Shown here: positions 36,957-46,099 of the stretch, one piece after another
Numbering within the stretch: the stretch's first letter is position 1
Layout of the letters: the number at the start of each line of letters is the position of its first letter
NCBI GenBank assembly: GCA_016936355.1
Contig: JAFGYB010000001.1
Location: forward strand, 62,001-126,000
Source of the DNA: Bacteroidales bacterium
Lineage (GTDB): Bacteria > Bacteroidota > Bacteroidia > Bacteroidales > F082
Direction: 5' to 3'
Length of the DNA stretch: 64,000 nt
Made by a program: the position numbers and the translations under genes
The notes under the pieces: model-generated
Database searches by the model: none
The model's input: only the letters and a program-made list of their open reading frames with translations
What the model was told of the DNA's origin: nothing

Positions 36957-37583
36957 ATGTCTCCCAGACCGAAGCGAACACGCATATTGAAAGAACCCCC
37001 TACATTTTCAGGATTTTTTCCCATGGGAGGAGAATACGACACTAAATCAGTCGTGGTGTTGCATTTTGAGGAATATGAAGCCCTCAGGTTGTCGGATTAT
37101 CAGTCATTAAATCAGGAAGAAGCAGCCAATCAATTGCAGGTATCCCGTCCGACTTATACCCGCATATACAGTGCAGCCCGGAAAAAAGTGGCTACGGCAC
37201 TGGCAGAAAACCGCCCGATCGTAGTTACGGGAGGTGATGTAGAATTTGATACTCGTTGGTATGAGTGCAAAAACTGCAGTTGTGTATTCAAAGCACAGGA
37301 AGAAAAAATGACAATGGATACCTGTCCGGTTTGTAATTCAGAAGAAATCATACCTGTACAACAAGCGGGTGAGCACCGGAATTTTGGAGAGGGAAGAGGC
37401 AGGAAATCATCCCATCAGGGTGAAGAAATGTGTATCTGTCCCAAATGTGATCACGAGATCCCGCATCAGATGGGAATACCCTGCAACAGCAATCTTTGCC
37501 CGAAGTGCAACATTCGGATGATGCGAAAAGGATCAAACCGACATGCATTTGTTTTAAAAAAACGTCAAAATAAAGAATCATGA
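36957..37583 (+). CDS. DUF134 helix-turn-helix protein with zinc-ribbon tail
   Basis: A 208-residue protein. Residues 1-95 match DUF134: RPKRTRILKEPPTFSGF, then VVLHFEEYEALRLSDYQ and the sigma-region-4-like helix-turn-helix LNQEEAANQLQVSRPTYTRI. The C-terminal half has cysteine pairs CKNC and CPVC (one putative zinc ribbon), then CICPKC and CPKC (a second). Family knowledge: DUF134 genes sit beside NifX/NifB-type and MRP-type iron-sulfur genes in anaerobes and are presumed regulators. That fits here, since a NifX-like gene overlaps the stop by 4 bp. DNA binding and metal sensing are inferred, not shown. Confidence 0.9.
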   Translation: MSPRPKRTRILKEPPTFSGFFPMGGEYDTKSVVVLHFEEYEALRLSDYQSLNQEEAANQLQVSRPTYTRIYSAARKKVATALAENRPIVVTGGDVEFDTRWYECKNCSCVFKAQEEKMTMDTCPVCNSEEIIPVQQAGEHRNFGEGRGRKSSHQGEEMCICPKCDHEIPHQMGIPCNSNLCPKCNIRMMRKGSNRHAFVLKKRQNKES

Positions 37584-37921
37584 GTAAAGTAAAATTAGCC
37601 ATTCCTGTAGACAACGGTCTCTTATCCGAACACTTCGGACATACCCGGCTTTTTGAGTTCTTCGAAATAGAAGATAAAAAAATAACCCATAACGAGCAGC
37701 TGATTCCGCCACCGCATGAAGAAGGGGTTTTGCCCAGGTGGTTGATTGATAACGGGGTCACAGACTTGCTTACAGGAGGAATTGGTCCCAAGGCCATCAA
37801 TATTTTGTACAACAAAGGCATCAATGTATATGTGGGTGTACAAAAAGACAGTGCTGAAAATCTGGCGTTGAATTTCATCAATGACAGTTTAACTTTTGGA
37901 AAAAATTATTGTCATCATTAA
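37580..37921 (+). CDS. NifX/NifB-like dinitrogenase cofactor-binding family protein
   Basis: A 113-residue single-domain protein of the NifX/NafY/MTH1175 family: KLAIPVDNGLLSEHFGH at the start, LFEFFEIED, and LLTGGIGPKAINIL with the GIG loop. The C-terminus ends CHH, a possible metal ligand. In nitrogen fixers relatives bind FeMo-co or its precursors; no nif gene is present here and non-fixing anaerobes carry these proteins widely, so a role in iron-sulfur or metal cofactor handling is more likely. It overlaps the DUF134 gene by 4 bp and the trans-sulfuration gene follows after 12 bp. Confidence 0.88.
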   Translation: MSKVKLAIPVDNGLLSEHFGHTRLFEFFEIEDKKITHNEQLIPPPHEEGVLPRWLIDNGVTDLLTGGIGPKAINILYNKGINVYVGVQKDSAENLALNFINDSLTFGKNYCHH

Positions 37922-37933
37922 TACTTATAAACT

Positions 37934-39115
37934 ATGGACACAAAAAATACAGGATTTAATTCAAAACTCATCCACGCCGGAGGCATCCACGATGAAATGG
38001 GCAGTGCAGTGACCCCCATTTATCAGACCTCCACTTTTAAGTTTAAAAATGCCGATCAGGGAGCCCGTCGATTTGCCGGCGAAGAAAGCGGATATATTTA
38101 CACACGTTTGGGGAATCCCACCATCGAAGATCTGGAAAATACTCTGGCAGAACTTGAAAACGGTTATAAGGCTGTGGTGACTTCATCCGGCATGGCTGCT
38201 GTAAATACGGTATATATGGCATTTCTGGCCTCAGGCGATCACATGATCGGGCACAATGCAGTGTACGGTCCCTCAAGAGGCGTAATGGAAAAGATTTTTC
38301 CCAAATATGGTGTGGAGAGTTCGTTTATTGACTGTACAAATATTGAAAACATTAAAAAGGCCATCAAGCCGAATACCAAACTTTTGTATCTCGAAACTCC
38401 TGCCAATCCGACTATTGGGATCACGGACCTGAAAGCGGCTTCGAAACTGGCTCACGAACACAACATCCTGGTTTGTGTAGACAATACTTTTTGCAGTCCT
38501 TATCTCCAAAAACCACTTGATCTCGGTGCTGATATTGTTTTGCATTCTATGACCAAGTTTATCAACGGTCATGCTGATATTGTAGGAGGAGCGGTTATTG
38601 CCAGTACCAAAGAACTTTTCGATCCCATTGCTTTTGTGATGAAAAACATCGGGTTCAACATGGATCCGCATCAGGCATGGCTTACACGCCGGGGATTGAA
38701 AACACTTTCCATCCGGATCGACAAGGCGCAGGAAAACGCACAGAAGGTAGCAGAATTCCTGGAAAACCATCCCAAAGTGGAATGGGTACTTTATCCGGGA
38801 TTGAAATCACATCCTCAGTATGAATTAGCCAAACAGCAGATGAATGGCCCGGGAGCGATGATGTCATTTGAAGTAAAAGGGGGACTGGAATCCGGGAAAA
38901 AAGTAATGGACAACGTAAAAATGGCGCTGTTGGCCGTTTCGCTGGGCGGTATTGAAACGTTGATACAGCATCCTGCTTCCATGACCCATTCCAAAATATC
39001 AAGGGAAGGAAAACTGGAAGCCGGTATTACCGATGGTTTGATTCGCCTTTCGGTAGGTATTGAGGATGCTGAAGACATTATTGCCGATCTGGAACAAGCT
39101 CTGGCCATTGCATAA
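37934..39115 (+). CDS. Trans-sulfuration family PLP enzyme (methionine gamma-lyase or cystathionine gamma-lyase/synthase)
   Basis: A 393-residue PLP enzyme of the Cys/Met metabolism family. Signatures: TPIYQTSTF near 27-35, YTRLGNPT near 54-61, SSGMAAVN near 80, and the PLP Lys208 in SMTKFINGH. GGIETLIQHPASMTH near the C-terminus holds the substrate-binding region. The cysteine typical of well-studied methionine gamma-lyases (after the YG of their TLYG motif) is replaced here (AVYGPSRG), so lyase versus synthase activity is open. It forms an operon with DUF134 and NifX-like genes, linking sulfur amino acid breakdown to iron-sulfur or metal handling by inference. A long hairpin follows the stop. 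Confidence 0.87.
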   Translation: MDTKNTGFNSKLIHAGGIHDEMGSAVTPIYQTSTFKFKNADQGARRFAGEESGYIYTRLGNPTIEDLENTLAELENGYKAVVTSSGMAAVNTVYMAFLASGDHMIGHNAVYGPSRGVMEKIFPKYGVESSFIDCTNIENIKKAIKPNTKLLYLETPANPTIGITDLKAASKLAHEHNILVCVDNTFCSPYLQKPLDLGADIVLHSMTKFINGHADIVGGAVIASTKELFDPIAFVMKNIGFNMDPHQAWLTRRGLKTLSIRIDKAQENAQKVAEFLENHPKVEWVLYPGLKSHPQYELAKQQMNGPGAMMSFEVKGGLESGKKVMDNVKMALLAVSLGGIETLIQHPASMTHSKISREGKLEAGITDGLIRLSVGIEDAEDIIADLEQALAIA

Positions 39116-39132
39116 ATATTCAGATCGTCGAG

Positions 39133-39169
39133 TACAAACCGGGATAAAACTTAACGATCCCGGTTTGTA
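39133..39169 (+). terminator. 13-bp perfect hairpin after the trans-sulfuration gene
   Basis: TACAAACCGGGAT (39133-39145) pairs exactly with ATCCCGGTTTGTA (39157-39169) around an 11-nt loop. There is no T-run after it, so termination may need Rho, or the hairpin may stabilise the 3' end. Confidence 0.65.
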
Positions 39170-39227
39170 TTGGGGCATTTACTATTGGATAATTGCCAAG
39201 GAAGACCATCCTTTTTGAAGAAATTTA

Positions 39228-39235
39228 TATTTTTG
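39228..39235 (+). promoter_or_regulatory. -7 promoter element for the DUF349 gene
   Basis: TATTTTTG lies 59 nt before ATG 39295. No -33 element at normal spacing. Confidence 0.48.
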
Positions 39236-39294
39236 CACTGATAGAATCCTACTAACCGGTGACAAAATTGTTACCGGCTCTTTAAATAAGTAAA

Positions 39295-41322
39295 ATGGAA
39301 AAACAAAATCTCAACGATCAGAATCCTGAAAAATCCGAAATGATGATTCAGGAGGAGAAGTCTACAACAGCAAAAAAGACAGTCAAAAAGAAAGCTGTGA
39401 AAGTGCCAAAACAGGTAGATGAAGAACTTAGGAATACCATTGTTGAACGCTTCAGTGATGGTATAAAGGACAAGAATGACGAACCGGAAAAACCGACCCC
39501 GGTATTGCCACAGATATCGGAAGAAGAACGCAATGTGATCATCCGGATGTTCATGGATACGCAAGCGGCGCTCAGTATGGATAATACAGTTTATGAAGAC
39601 ATCGACTACGACCATCTGAACAAACAGGAACTGGTGGAAATGCTGGAAGAGATCGTTGAAGAAAAAGACGTTTCCAAGATTAAACAGCAGGTTTCTTTCA
39701 TCAAGGGAGCTTTTTACAGGAGGAATAAGGAAGATATTGAAAGTAAGCGTCAGGATTTTATTGCTGAAGGCGGCAATGCTGATGATTTTCAATCGATCCC
39801 CGATCCGTTGGAAATAAGGTTTAACAACGCGTTTTCAGTTTACCGGCACAACAAAGCGAAGTTTACCGAAGAACTGGAAAAGCAAAAGCAATCGAACCTG
39901 GCCGAGAAGTATAAGATTCTGGATGAATTAAGAGAACTGATTAATTCGGAGGAAACGCTGAAAAAAACGTATGATCAGTTTCAGGAACTGCAGGAAAAAT
40001 GGAAAAGCATCGGCATTGTTCCTATTGCCGAAAACAACAACCTTTGGCAGAATTACCATTTTCTGGTAGAGCGTTTTTTTGATAAGGTTCGTATTAACAA
40101 AGAATTACGCGATCTGGACCTGAAGAAAAATCTTGAGCAAAAAATCGAGTTGTGCGAAAAAGCGGAAGAGTTACTACAGGCAGAACCTACCTACAGGACA
40201 TTCAAATTATTGCAGAAATACCACGACGAATGGCGTGAAATTGGACCGGTACCCAGGGAAAACAACGAAGAAATTTGGGAGCGGTTTAAAAAAGCGAGTG
40301 ACCAGATTAATCAACAACGTCGTGACCACTATAAAGGACTTCAGGAAGATCAAAAGCAGAATTACGAGCTAAAGAAGGGACTTTGTGAACAAATTGAGAC
40401 CCTGGTTTCGGACATTGACTTTTCCTCCATTAAAAGCGTTGAGAAATATTCTGATAAAATAGCTGAACTGATTAAAACCTGGAAAACCATTGGCCGGGCT
40501 CCCAAAGCCCAAAACGATGAAATCTGGGATCGGTTCAAATCATCTTTGGATGCATTTTATCAGAAGAAACGTGATTTTTTTGCTGATCTGAAAAAACAGC
40601 AAATGGAAAATTACAATGCAAAGGTAAGGTTATGCGAACGTGCTGAAGCCATTCAGGACAGTACTTCCTGGCGCATCACTACCGACGAGCTTATTGGACT
40701 CCAAAAAGAATGGAAATCTATTGGACCGGTACCCCGAAAGTTTTCAGACAAGATATGGAAAAGATTCCGGGCAGCCTGTGATATTTTCTTCAACAATAAA
40801 GCAGCTTTTTATAAATCCCGTAAGGAGGACGAAGAAGACAACCTCAAAAAGAAAGAAGCCATTATTGATGAAATGATTCATTTTGTTTCTAAGGCAACCA
40901 AAGAAGAGAATATGGCTGCTGTACGCGAACTCAGAAAGCGATGGGACGAAATTGGTCATGTGGTGTATAAGGAAAAAGATAAGATTCAAAATAAGTATAG
41001 GGAATCCTATAATGAATTGTTGAAAAAACTTTCCATTGCTTCCGGAGAAGTGGCCAACAGTCAGTTCAGGCAAAAACTGGAAACGTTCAAGAATTCGGGG
41101 CAAGGGGAACAACAGATATTGAAAGAACGTTCACACTTGTATGCCAAAATAAAGAAACTGAAAGAAGAGATTATCCTATGGGAAAATAACATAGGTTTTT
41201 TCTCAGATTCGAAACAGTCCAACGCACTGAAGACCGAGTTTGAAAAGAAAATTGCCAAAGCGAAAACAGAGTTAAAAAGCCTGAACGATAAGTTACGCCT
41301 GATTGATCAGGAACTTGGTTAA
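39295..41322 (+). CDS. DUF349 repeat protein
   Basis: A 675-residue, highly charged, helical cytoplasmic protein. After a Lys/Glu-rich N-terminus (1-60) it has five DUF349 repeats of about 78 residues. Their core is recognisable near residues 235 (KWKSIGIVP), 311 (EWREIGPVP), 395 (TWKTIGRAP), 472 (EWKSIGPVP) and 549 (RWDEIGHVV), each followed by a WxRF-type helix. A coiled coil closes the protein (about 615-675). The function of DUF349 proteins is not established; the helical repeats suggest a scaffold. The gene stands alone with its own -7 box and a perfect terminator. Confidence 0.9.
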   Translation: MEKQNLNDQNPEKSEMMIQEEKSTTAKKTVKKKAVKVPKQVDEELRNTIVERFSDGIKDKNDEPEKPTPVLPQISEEERNVIIRMFMDTQAALSMDNTVYEDIDYDHLNKQELVEMLEEIVEEKDVSKIKQQVSFIKGAFYRRNKEDIESKRQDFIAEGGNADDFQSIPDPLEIRFNNAFSVYRHNKAKFTEELEKQKQSNLAEKYKILDELRELINSEETLKKTYDQFQELQEKWKSIGIVPIAENNNLWQNYHFLVERFFDKVRINKELRDLDLKKNLEQKIELCEKAEELLQAEPTYRTFKLLQKYHDEWREIGPVPRENNEEIWERFKKASDQINQQRRDHYKGLQEDQKQNYELKKGLCEQIETLVSDIDFSSIKSVEKYSDKIAELIKTWKTIGRAPKAQNDEIWDRFKSSLDAFYQKKRDFFADLKKQQMENYNAKVRLCERAEAIQDSTSWRITTDELIGLQKEWKSIGPVPRKFSDKIWKRFRAACDIFFNNKAAFYKSRKEDEEDNLKKKEAIIDEMIHFVSKATKEENMAAVRELRKRWDEIGHVVYKEKDKIQNKYRESYNELLKKLSIASGEVANSQFRQKLETFKNSGQGEQQILKERSHLYAKIKKLKEEIILWENNIGFFSDSKQSNALKTEFEKKIAKAKTELKSLNDKLRLIDQELG

Positions 41323-41341
41323 CCCCAAAAATATAATGGAT

Positions 41342-41370
41342 AAAAAGAGGCCCGAAAGGCCTCTTTTTTT
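41342..41370. terminator. Strong bidirectional terminator after the DUF349 gene
   Basis: AAAAAGAGGCC (41342-41352) and GGCCTCTTTTT (41358-41368) form a perfect 11-bp stem with a CGAAA loop, then more T. It lies between convergent genes. Confidence 0.92.
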
Positions 41371-41372
41371 AT

Positions 41373-42044
41373 TTATTGGATCAGGTTTGCTGCTTTCAGA
41401 CTGAACGAAGCCGTATCCCCTTTGTAGGATCTTATCCAGCGGATCAGTCCATATTTGGGTGCAAAGTAAAAGTCAAAGTTGGTAGTATCGCCTTGAGCAA
41501 ACACAGCTTTTTCTCTGGTGTGATAGATGCTGGTAAAGTTCATACCGTTAAAGGACATGTTGGGAATGGAATCCACATTGGTGTAAATGCCTTCCATTCC
41601 ACCCAAAAGTTGTTCTTCACCAAATTTATATCCCGGCGCAAAAGCCAGAACAAAAGTGCTGTCGGTGAAGAAAATACGGTACAGTCCTCCCTGACCACTA
41701 GCTCCGTCGGGACCGGCAAAGATTCCGGAGGAAGCAAAATTAAAACTGTTGGTGTCGTACAGGGTTTCCACCACATCATAACTAAAAGAAGGTGAAATAT
41801 CATTTTGGGCATGGTAGGCAACATAGGAAGCGATATCACCTGCTTTAATCGTATCACTTATTCCTGTGCTGTCGTTTTGATATACCCAGTAACTTCCGGT
41901 ATCAAAAAAACAGTATTCCTTCATCGTCGGCGACAACTTGTAATAAGGAGTATTGCTTTTAAAAATACTGTTGCATCCTGAAACGAAAACAGCTACAGCT
42001 GTTAAAAAGGCCAGGATGATTAAATTTGTGCTATGTTTGTTCAT
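41373..42044 (-). CDS. Lipoprotein of unknown function
   Basis: A 223-residue protein. Signal sequence with lipobox FVSGC (Cys24 lipidated), so anchored in the inner or outer membrane. The mature part starts with a Ser/Asn-rich linker, then YCFFDTGSYWVYQND, a pattern often seen in Bacteroidota surface lipoproteins, and is rich in aromatic residues and Gly. No catalytic motif. It is a single gene with a -7 box at 42082-42089, divergent from aroC. Confidence 0.78.
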   Translation of the reverse strand: MNKHSTNLIILAFLTAVAVFVSGCNSIFKSNTPYYKLSPTMKEYCFFDTGSYWVYQNDSTGISDTIKAGDIASYVAYHAQNDISPSFSYDVVETLYDTNSFNFASSGIFAGPDGASGQGGLYRIFFTDSTFVLAFAPGYKFGEEQLLGGMEGIYTNVDSIPNMSFNGMNFTSIYHTREKAVFAQGDTTNFDFYFAPKYGLIRWIRSYKGDTASFSLKAANLIQ

Positions 42045-42081
42045 AAATTATGATTTCAATAATCAGGGAACTCAATTAATG

Positions 42082-42089
42082 CAAAAATA
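42082..42089 (-). promoter_or_regulatory. -7 promoter element for the lipoprotein gene
   Basis: CAAAAATA reads TATTTTTG on the minus strand, 37 nt before the start at 42044. It lies in the 59-bp gap before aroC. Confidence 0.5.
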
Positions 42090-42103
42090 TACATTACATA
42101 ATA

Positions 42104-43198
42104 ATGGCAGGGAATAGCTTTGGAAAAATTTTCACACTCACCAGTTTTGGTGAATCGCACGGAAGAGGCATAGGAGGTATTATCGACGGATTACCCGCCG
42201 GACTTCCTGTGGATATGGATTTTATACAAAATGAACTGAACAGAAGGCGTCCGGGCCAGTCAAAATGGGTTAGTCCCAGGCAGGAAGCGGATCGTTTTGA
42301 AATATTATCGGGTGTTTTCGACAAAGTAACCCTGGGAACACCCATTGGATTCATTATCTGGAACAAGGATCAGCATTCGGATGATTACGACCATCTGAAA
42401 GATACCTACAGACCGTCGCATGCAGATTATACTTACGATCAGAAGTACGGAGTGAGAGATCACCGGGGCGGAGGACGTTCTTCGGCACGTGAAACCATCG
42501 CAAGGGTGGTGGCGGGTGCCTTTGCAAAATTATTTCTGAAAGAAATAGGAATAGAGATCCATGCATACGTTAGGCAACTCAACCTGATAGTTCTTCCGAA
42601 AGAGCCATCGCTTGAAGCATTGCGAAAAGTTGATAATTCACCGTTGCGTTGCCCTGATGAACAAACCACGCAACAAATGATGGCCTTAATCGAATCAACA
42701 GCAGAAGAAGGTGATACATTGGGAGGGATCATTGGTTGCGTCGCCACTGGAATGCCCCCGGGCTTGGGAGCTCCTGTCTTTGACAAGCTGCATGCCGACC
42801 TGGGCAAAGCCATGTTGAGTATTAATGCGGTAAAAGGATTTGAATATGGTTCCGGATTTTCTGCACCCCTGATGAAAGGTTCGGAGCACAACGATCAGTT
42901 CAAAGAAGAAAACGGAGAACTGAAAACAGTGACCAACTATTCCGGTGGAGTTCAGGGGGGAATATCCAACGGCAGCGATGTTTATTTTAATGTGGCTTTT
43001 AAACCCATTGCCACGGTGATGAAAGATCAGAAAACCGTTGATAAAGATGGGAAAGATGTTGTACTCAAGGGAAAAGGCCGCCACGATGTAACAGTTCTGC
43101 CCCGCGCTGTTCCCATTGTAGAAGCCATGACAGCCATGGTTTTAGCCGATCATTATCTGCTGAACAGAGTCTCTTCCATGAAGTATCTCAAAGACTGA
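42104..43198 (+). CDS. aroC: Chorismate synthase
   Basis: Converts 5-enolpyruvylshikimate-3-phosphate to chorismate, the last shared step of aromatic amino acid synthesis, with reduced FMN. The 364-residue length is normal. The family signatures are all present: [17 protein letters not shown] at 15-31, then [15 protein letters not shown] near 47 and [16 protein letters not shown] near 121, and [13 protein letters not shown] near 281. The protein starts [20 protein letters not shown] as expected. It is a single gene; a perfect hairpin terminator follows the stop, shared with convergent clpC. Confidence 0.98.
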   Translation: MAGNSFGKIFTLTSFGESHGRGIGGIIDGLPAGLPVDMDFIQNELNRRRPGQSKWVSPRQEADRFEILSGVFDKVTLGTPIGFIIWNKDQHSDDYDHLKDTYRPSHADYTYDQKYGVRDHRGGGRSSARETIARVVAGAFAKLFLKEIGIEIHAYVRQLNLIVLPKEPSLEALRKVDNSPLRCPDEQTTQQMMALIESTAEEGDTLGGIIGCVATGMPPGLGAPVFDKLHADLGKAMLSINAVKGFEYGSGFSAPLMKGSEHNDQFKEENGELKTVTNYSGGVQGGISNGSDVYFNVAFKPIATVMKDQKTVDKDGKDVVLKGKGRHDVTVLPRAVPIVEAMTAMVLADHYLLNRVSSMKYLKD

Positions 43199-43201
43199 CA
43201 T

Positions 43202-43233
43202 AAAAAAAACCGGTTTTTTAACCGGTTTTTTTT
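43202..43233. terminator. 14-bp bidirectional terminator between aroC and clpC
   Basis: AAAAAAAACCGGTT (43202-43215) and AACCGGTTTTTTTT (43220-43233) pair perfectly around TTTT. Both strands have the form of a Rho-independent terminator. Confidence 0.92.
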
Positions 43234-43241
43234 ATTAGTTA

Positions 43242-45809
43242 TTACTTAGTTTTTGGCTTCGTCGGTGTCTTCTTCTTTGCTGTCTTCGTGGCAGCCTTTC
43301 TGATCTTGACCGAAATCTCATCTTTTTTGGCATCAAAGTCAACTGAAATTGTATCTCCATCCTTGATGCTGCTTTTGATAATCTGTTCGGCCAGTTCATC
43401 TTCCACATATTTCTGAATGGCACGTTTCAGCGGACGGGCACCGTATTGTTCGTCCCAGCCTTTCTCAATAATGAAATCCTTGGCTTTGGAAGTTACACTG
43501 ATTTTGAAGCCCATGTCATGGATTCGTCCATACAGATGGGAAAGTTCAATGTCGATGATCTTGTAAATGTCTTCACGTTCCAGAGAATCAAAGATGACAA
43601 CATCATCAATACGGTTCAGAAACTCAGGGGCAAAGGCACGTTTCAGGGCATTTTCAATGACTCCGAATGCATGATTGGCGCGGCTTTGCTTACGGGCTTC
43701 GGTACTGAAACCGATGCCTTCTCCAAAATCTTTAAGTTGTCGCGATCCGATGTTGGATGTCATAATGATGATGGTATTCTTAAAATCGACTTTTCTGCCC
43801 AGACTATCGGTCAGCACTCCGTCGTCTAACATCTGCAGCAGCAAATGGAATACATCGGGATGCGCTTTTTCAATTTCGTCCAGCAAAATAATAGAGTAGG
43901 GACGGCGTCTGACTTTTTCGGTCAACTGACCGCCTTCTTCATACCCTACATATCCGGGAGGCGCTCCCACCAGACGCGATACAGCAAATTTTTCCATGTA
44001 TTCACTCATGTCGATGCGAATCAACGCATCTTCCGTATCAAACATGAATTTGGCCAGCATCTTAGCCAGATAGGTTTTACCAACACCTGTAGGACCTAAG
44101 AAAATGAATGACCCGATAGGCTTGTTGGGATCTTTCAGTCCGGCACGGTTACGCCGAATGGCTTTCACTACCTTGGCAATGGCTGCATTTTGACCGATCA
44201 CTTCCGTTTCCAGCTCACTTTCCATATTCATCAGCCGTTCACTTTCGCTCTGAGCAATATTGGTGACCGGTATTCCGGTCATCATAGCCACAACTTCGGC
44301 TACATTCTCTTCTGTAACATTTTCGCGGTGAAGATTGGATTCTTCTTCCCACTTTTTCTTGCTTTTTTCCAGTTGTTCCAGATAGCGACGTTCAATATCC
44401 CTGAACTGGGCAGCCTCTTCAAATTTCTGAGCACTGATGGCCTGTACTTTTTTCTGCTTGATTTCTTCAATGGATTTCTCCAGATTGATGATTTCTGCAG
44501 GAACATGGATGTTACTGATGTGCACGCGGGCACCGGCTTCATCCAAAGCGTCAATGGCCTTATCGGGAAGGTAACGATCACTGATGTACCGTTCTGTCAG
44601 GCTGACACAGGATTTGACCGCTTCTGGAGTATAGCGCACCAAGTGATGATCTTCATATTTTTCCTTAATGTTTTCCAGGATGTGTTCGGTTTCATCCGGT
44701 GTGGTCGGATCTACCAATACCTTCTGGAACCGGCGTTCCAATGCTCCGTCTTTCTCAATGTACTGGCGGTATTCATCCAATGTGGTAGCACCAATACATT
44801 GGAGTTCGCCACGGGCCAGTGCCGGTTTAAACAAGTTGGATGCATCCAGTGAACCGGTTGCATTTCCGGCTCCCACAATGGTGTGAATCTCGTCGATGAA
44901 TAAAATGATATCCGGATTTTTTGTCAGTTCATTCAAAACGGCTTTCATGCGCTCCTCAAACTGCCCCCTGTATTTGGTTCCAGCCACAAGTGAAGCCAGA
45001 TCCAGGGTTACAATTCGTTTGTTAAACAATACCCGGGAAACTTTCCGGTGCACAATGCGCAAGGCCAGTCCCTCAGCAATGGCAGACTTACCAACACCGG
45101 GTTCTCCAATTAAAATAGGATTGTTCTTTTTGCGTCGGCTCAACACCTGTGAAATACGTTCCAGTTCCTTGTTACGCCCGACAATGGGATCCAGGCGTCC
45201 TTCCTGAGCAGCTTTGGTCAGATCGTTGCCAAAATTATCCAGTACCGGTGTGCTGGACTTGGACTCACCTTTTTTCGATCCCATAGGCGGTTTTTCTTCT
45301 GAAAAATCATCGCCTTCTTCTTCGTTGGAGAAACTGGCGCTGGGTCCTGGTTTCTGGAGGCTGTCCTCGTTGTTTTTTAATATAATCCTGAGCTCGTCTT
45401 TAAAACTGTCGTAATCTATACCCGAAAGAGCCAGTTTGTGGGTGACCAAATTGTTCTCATCTTTCAGGATTGCTAACATTAAATGTTCGGTATCAATCAG
45501 TTCGCTTTTTAATACCTTAGCTTCCAGATAAGTGATTTTCAGGGCTTTTTCAGCTTGCTTCACCACGGGAATATTTTCCATCTGAATTTTGATGTCGTCT
45601 GAATTTCTGACAGAGTTTTCAATTTCTTTTTTCAGTTTTTTCATGTCTACACCAAAATAATGGAGAATCTGAACAGCTATTCCTTCTCCTTCCCGTAAAA
45701 TTCCAAGCAATAAATGTTCAAGACCTATATAATTGTTCCCCAGTCGTATAGCCTCTTCACGGCTGTACGACATTACATCTTTCATTCGGTTTGAAAATTT
45801 AGTATCCAT
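43242..45809 (-). CDS. clpC: ClpC ATPase subunit of Clp protease
   Basis: An 855-residue AAA+ unfoldase. Order: Clp_N repeats (about 1-145, [17 protein letters not shown]); first ATPase with Walker A GEPGVGKS near 232; a middle coiled coil with a UVR-like part ([15 protein letters not shown] near 455); second ATPase with Walker A GPTGVGKT near 571; ClpP-contact loop GEGIGF near 697, whose IGF tripeptide shows that it works with ClpP; ClpB-type D2-small domain; a Lys/Thr/Pro-rich tail ([14 protein letters not shown]). The tail is an extra over well-known ClpC. clpP is elsewhere. Two -7 boxes lie upstream in the 290-bp gap to gyrA. Confidence 0.96.
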   Translation of the reverse strand: MDTKFSNRMKDVMSYSREEAIRLGNNYIGLEHLLLGILREGEGIAVQILHYFGVDMKKLKKEIENSVRNSDDIKIQMENIPVVKQAEKALKITYLEAKVLKSELIDTEHLMLAILKDENNLVTHKLALSGIDYDSFKDELRIILKNNEDSLQKPGPSASFSNEEEGDDFSEEKPPMGSKKGESKSSTPVLDNFGNDLTKAAQEGRLDPIVGRNKELERISQVLSRRKKNNPILIGEPGVGKSAIAEGLALRIVHRKVSRVLFNKRIVTLDLASLVAGTKYRGQFEERMKAVLNELTKNPDIILFIDEIHTIVGAGNATGSLDASNLFKPALARGELQCIGATTLDEYRQYIEKDGALERRFQKVLVDPTTPDETEHILENIKEKYEDHHLVRYTPEAVKSCVSLTERYISDRYLPDKAIDALDEAGARVHISNIHVPAEIINLEKSIEEIKQKKVQAISAQKFEEAAQFRDIERRYLEQLEKSKKKWEEESNLHRENVTEENVAEVVAMMTGIPVTNIAQSESERLMNMESELETEVIGQNAAIAKVVKAIRRNRAGLKDPNKPIGSFIFLGPTGVGKTYLAKMLAKFMFDTEDALIRIDMSEYMEKFAVSRLVGAPPGYVGYEEGGQLTEKVRRRPYSIILLDEIEKAHPDVFHLLLQMLDDGVLTDSLGRKVDFKNTIIIMTSNIGSRQLKDFGEGIGFSTEARKQSRANHAFGVIENALKRAFAPEFLNRIDDVVIFDSLEREDIYKIIDIELSHLYGRIHDMGFKISVTSKAKDFIIEKGWDEQYGARPLKRAIQKYVEDELAEQIIKSSIKDGDTISVDFDAKKDEISVKIRKAATKTAKKKTPTKPKTK

Positions 45810-45833
45810 AGATAATTCCTCAATATTTCATTG

Positions 45834-45841
45834 CAAAATTA
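45834..45841 (-). promoter_or_regulatory. Proximal -7 element for clpC
   Basis: CAAAATTA reads TAATTTTG on the minus strand, 24 nt before the clpC start. A TTG at 45860-45858 is 16 nt upstream, shorter than usual. Confidence 0.45.
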
Positions 45842-45929
45842 AGCATAAGCTTTATATCAATGATGCATCTATCAAAAAATAAGCCAAAGCAGTTCTGGCA
45901 GAATTTTTCTAGATCAACCATGATATATA

Positions 45930-45962
45930 CAAAGATAGTCCGGCCCGTATCCATTTGACAAA
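45930..45962 (-). promoter_or_regulatory. Distal complete -33/-7 promoter for clpC
   Basis: On the minus strand TTTG (45962-45959), a 21-nt spacer and TATCTTTG (45937-45930) fit the consensus with both elements. With the proximal box this suggests two start points for clpC. Confidence 0.55.
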
Positions 45963-46048
45963 AAAGCGATTGATTTTACAAACACATTATTGTTGAAACA
46001 ATTTCATACTTAGAACTTAGAAAGCTTTTTATTTTCTATAATAAATAG

Positions 46049-46056
46049 TATTTTTG
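46049..46056 (+). promoter_or_regulatory. -7 promoter element for gyrA
   Basis: TATTTTTG lies 43 nt before ATG 46100. No -33 element at the usual spacing. Confidence 0.5.
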
Positions 46057-46099
46057 CTCCCTTGTGTTTTTTAATAATTAACGACTAGGAGTTGAATGC

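Noticed and set aside
39133-39169. Mobile element end or repeat (long hairpin)
   Set aside because: The 13-bp stem stands 17 bp after a stop codon and occurs once in the window; a transcript-end hairpin is the simpler reading.
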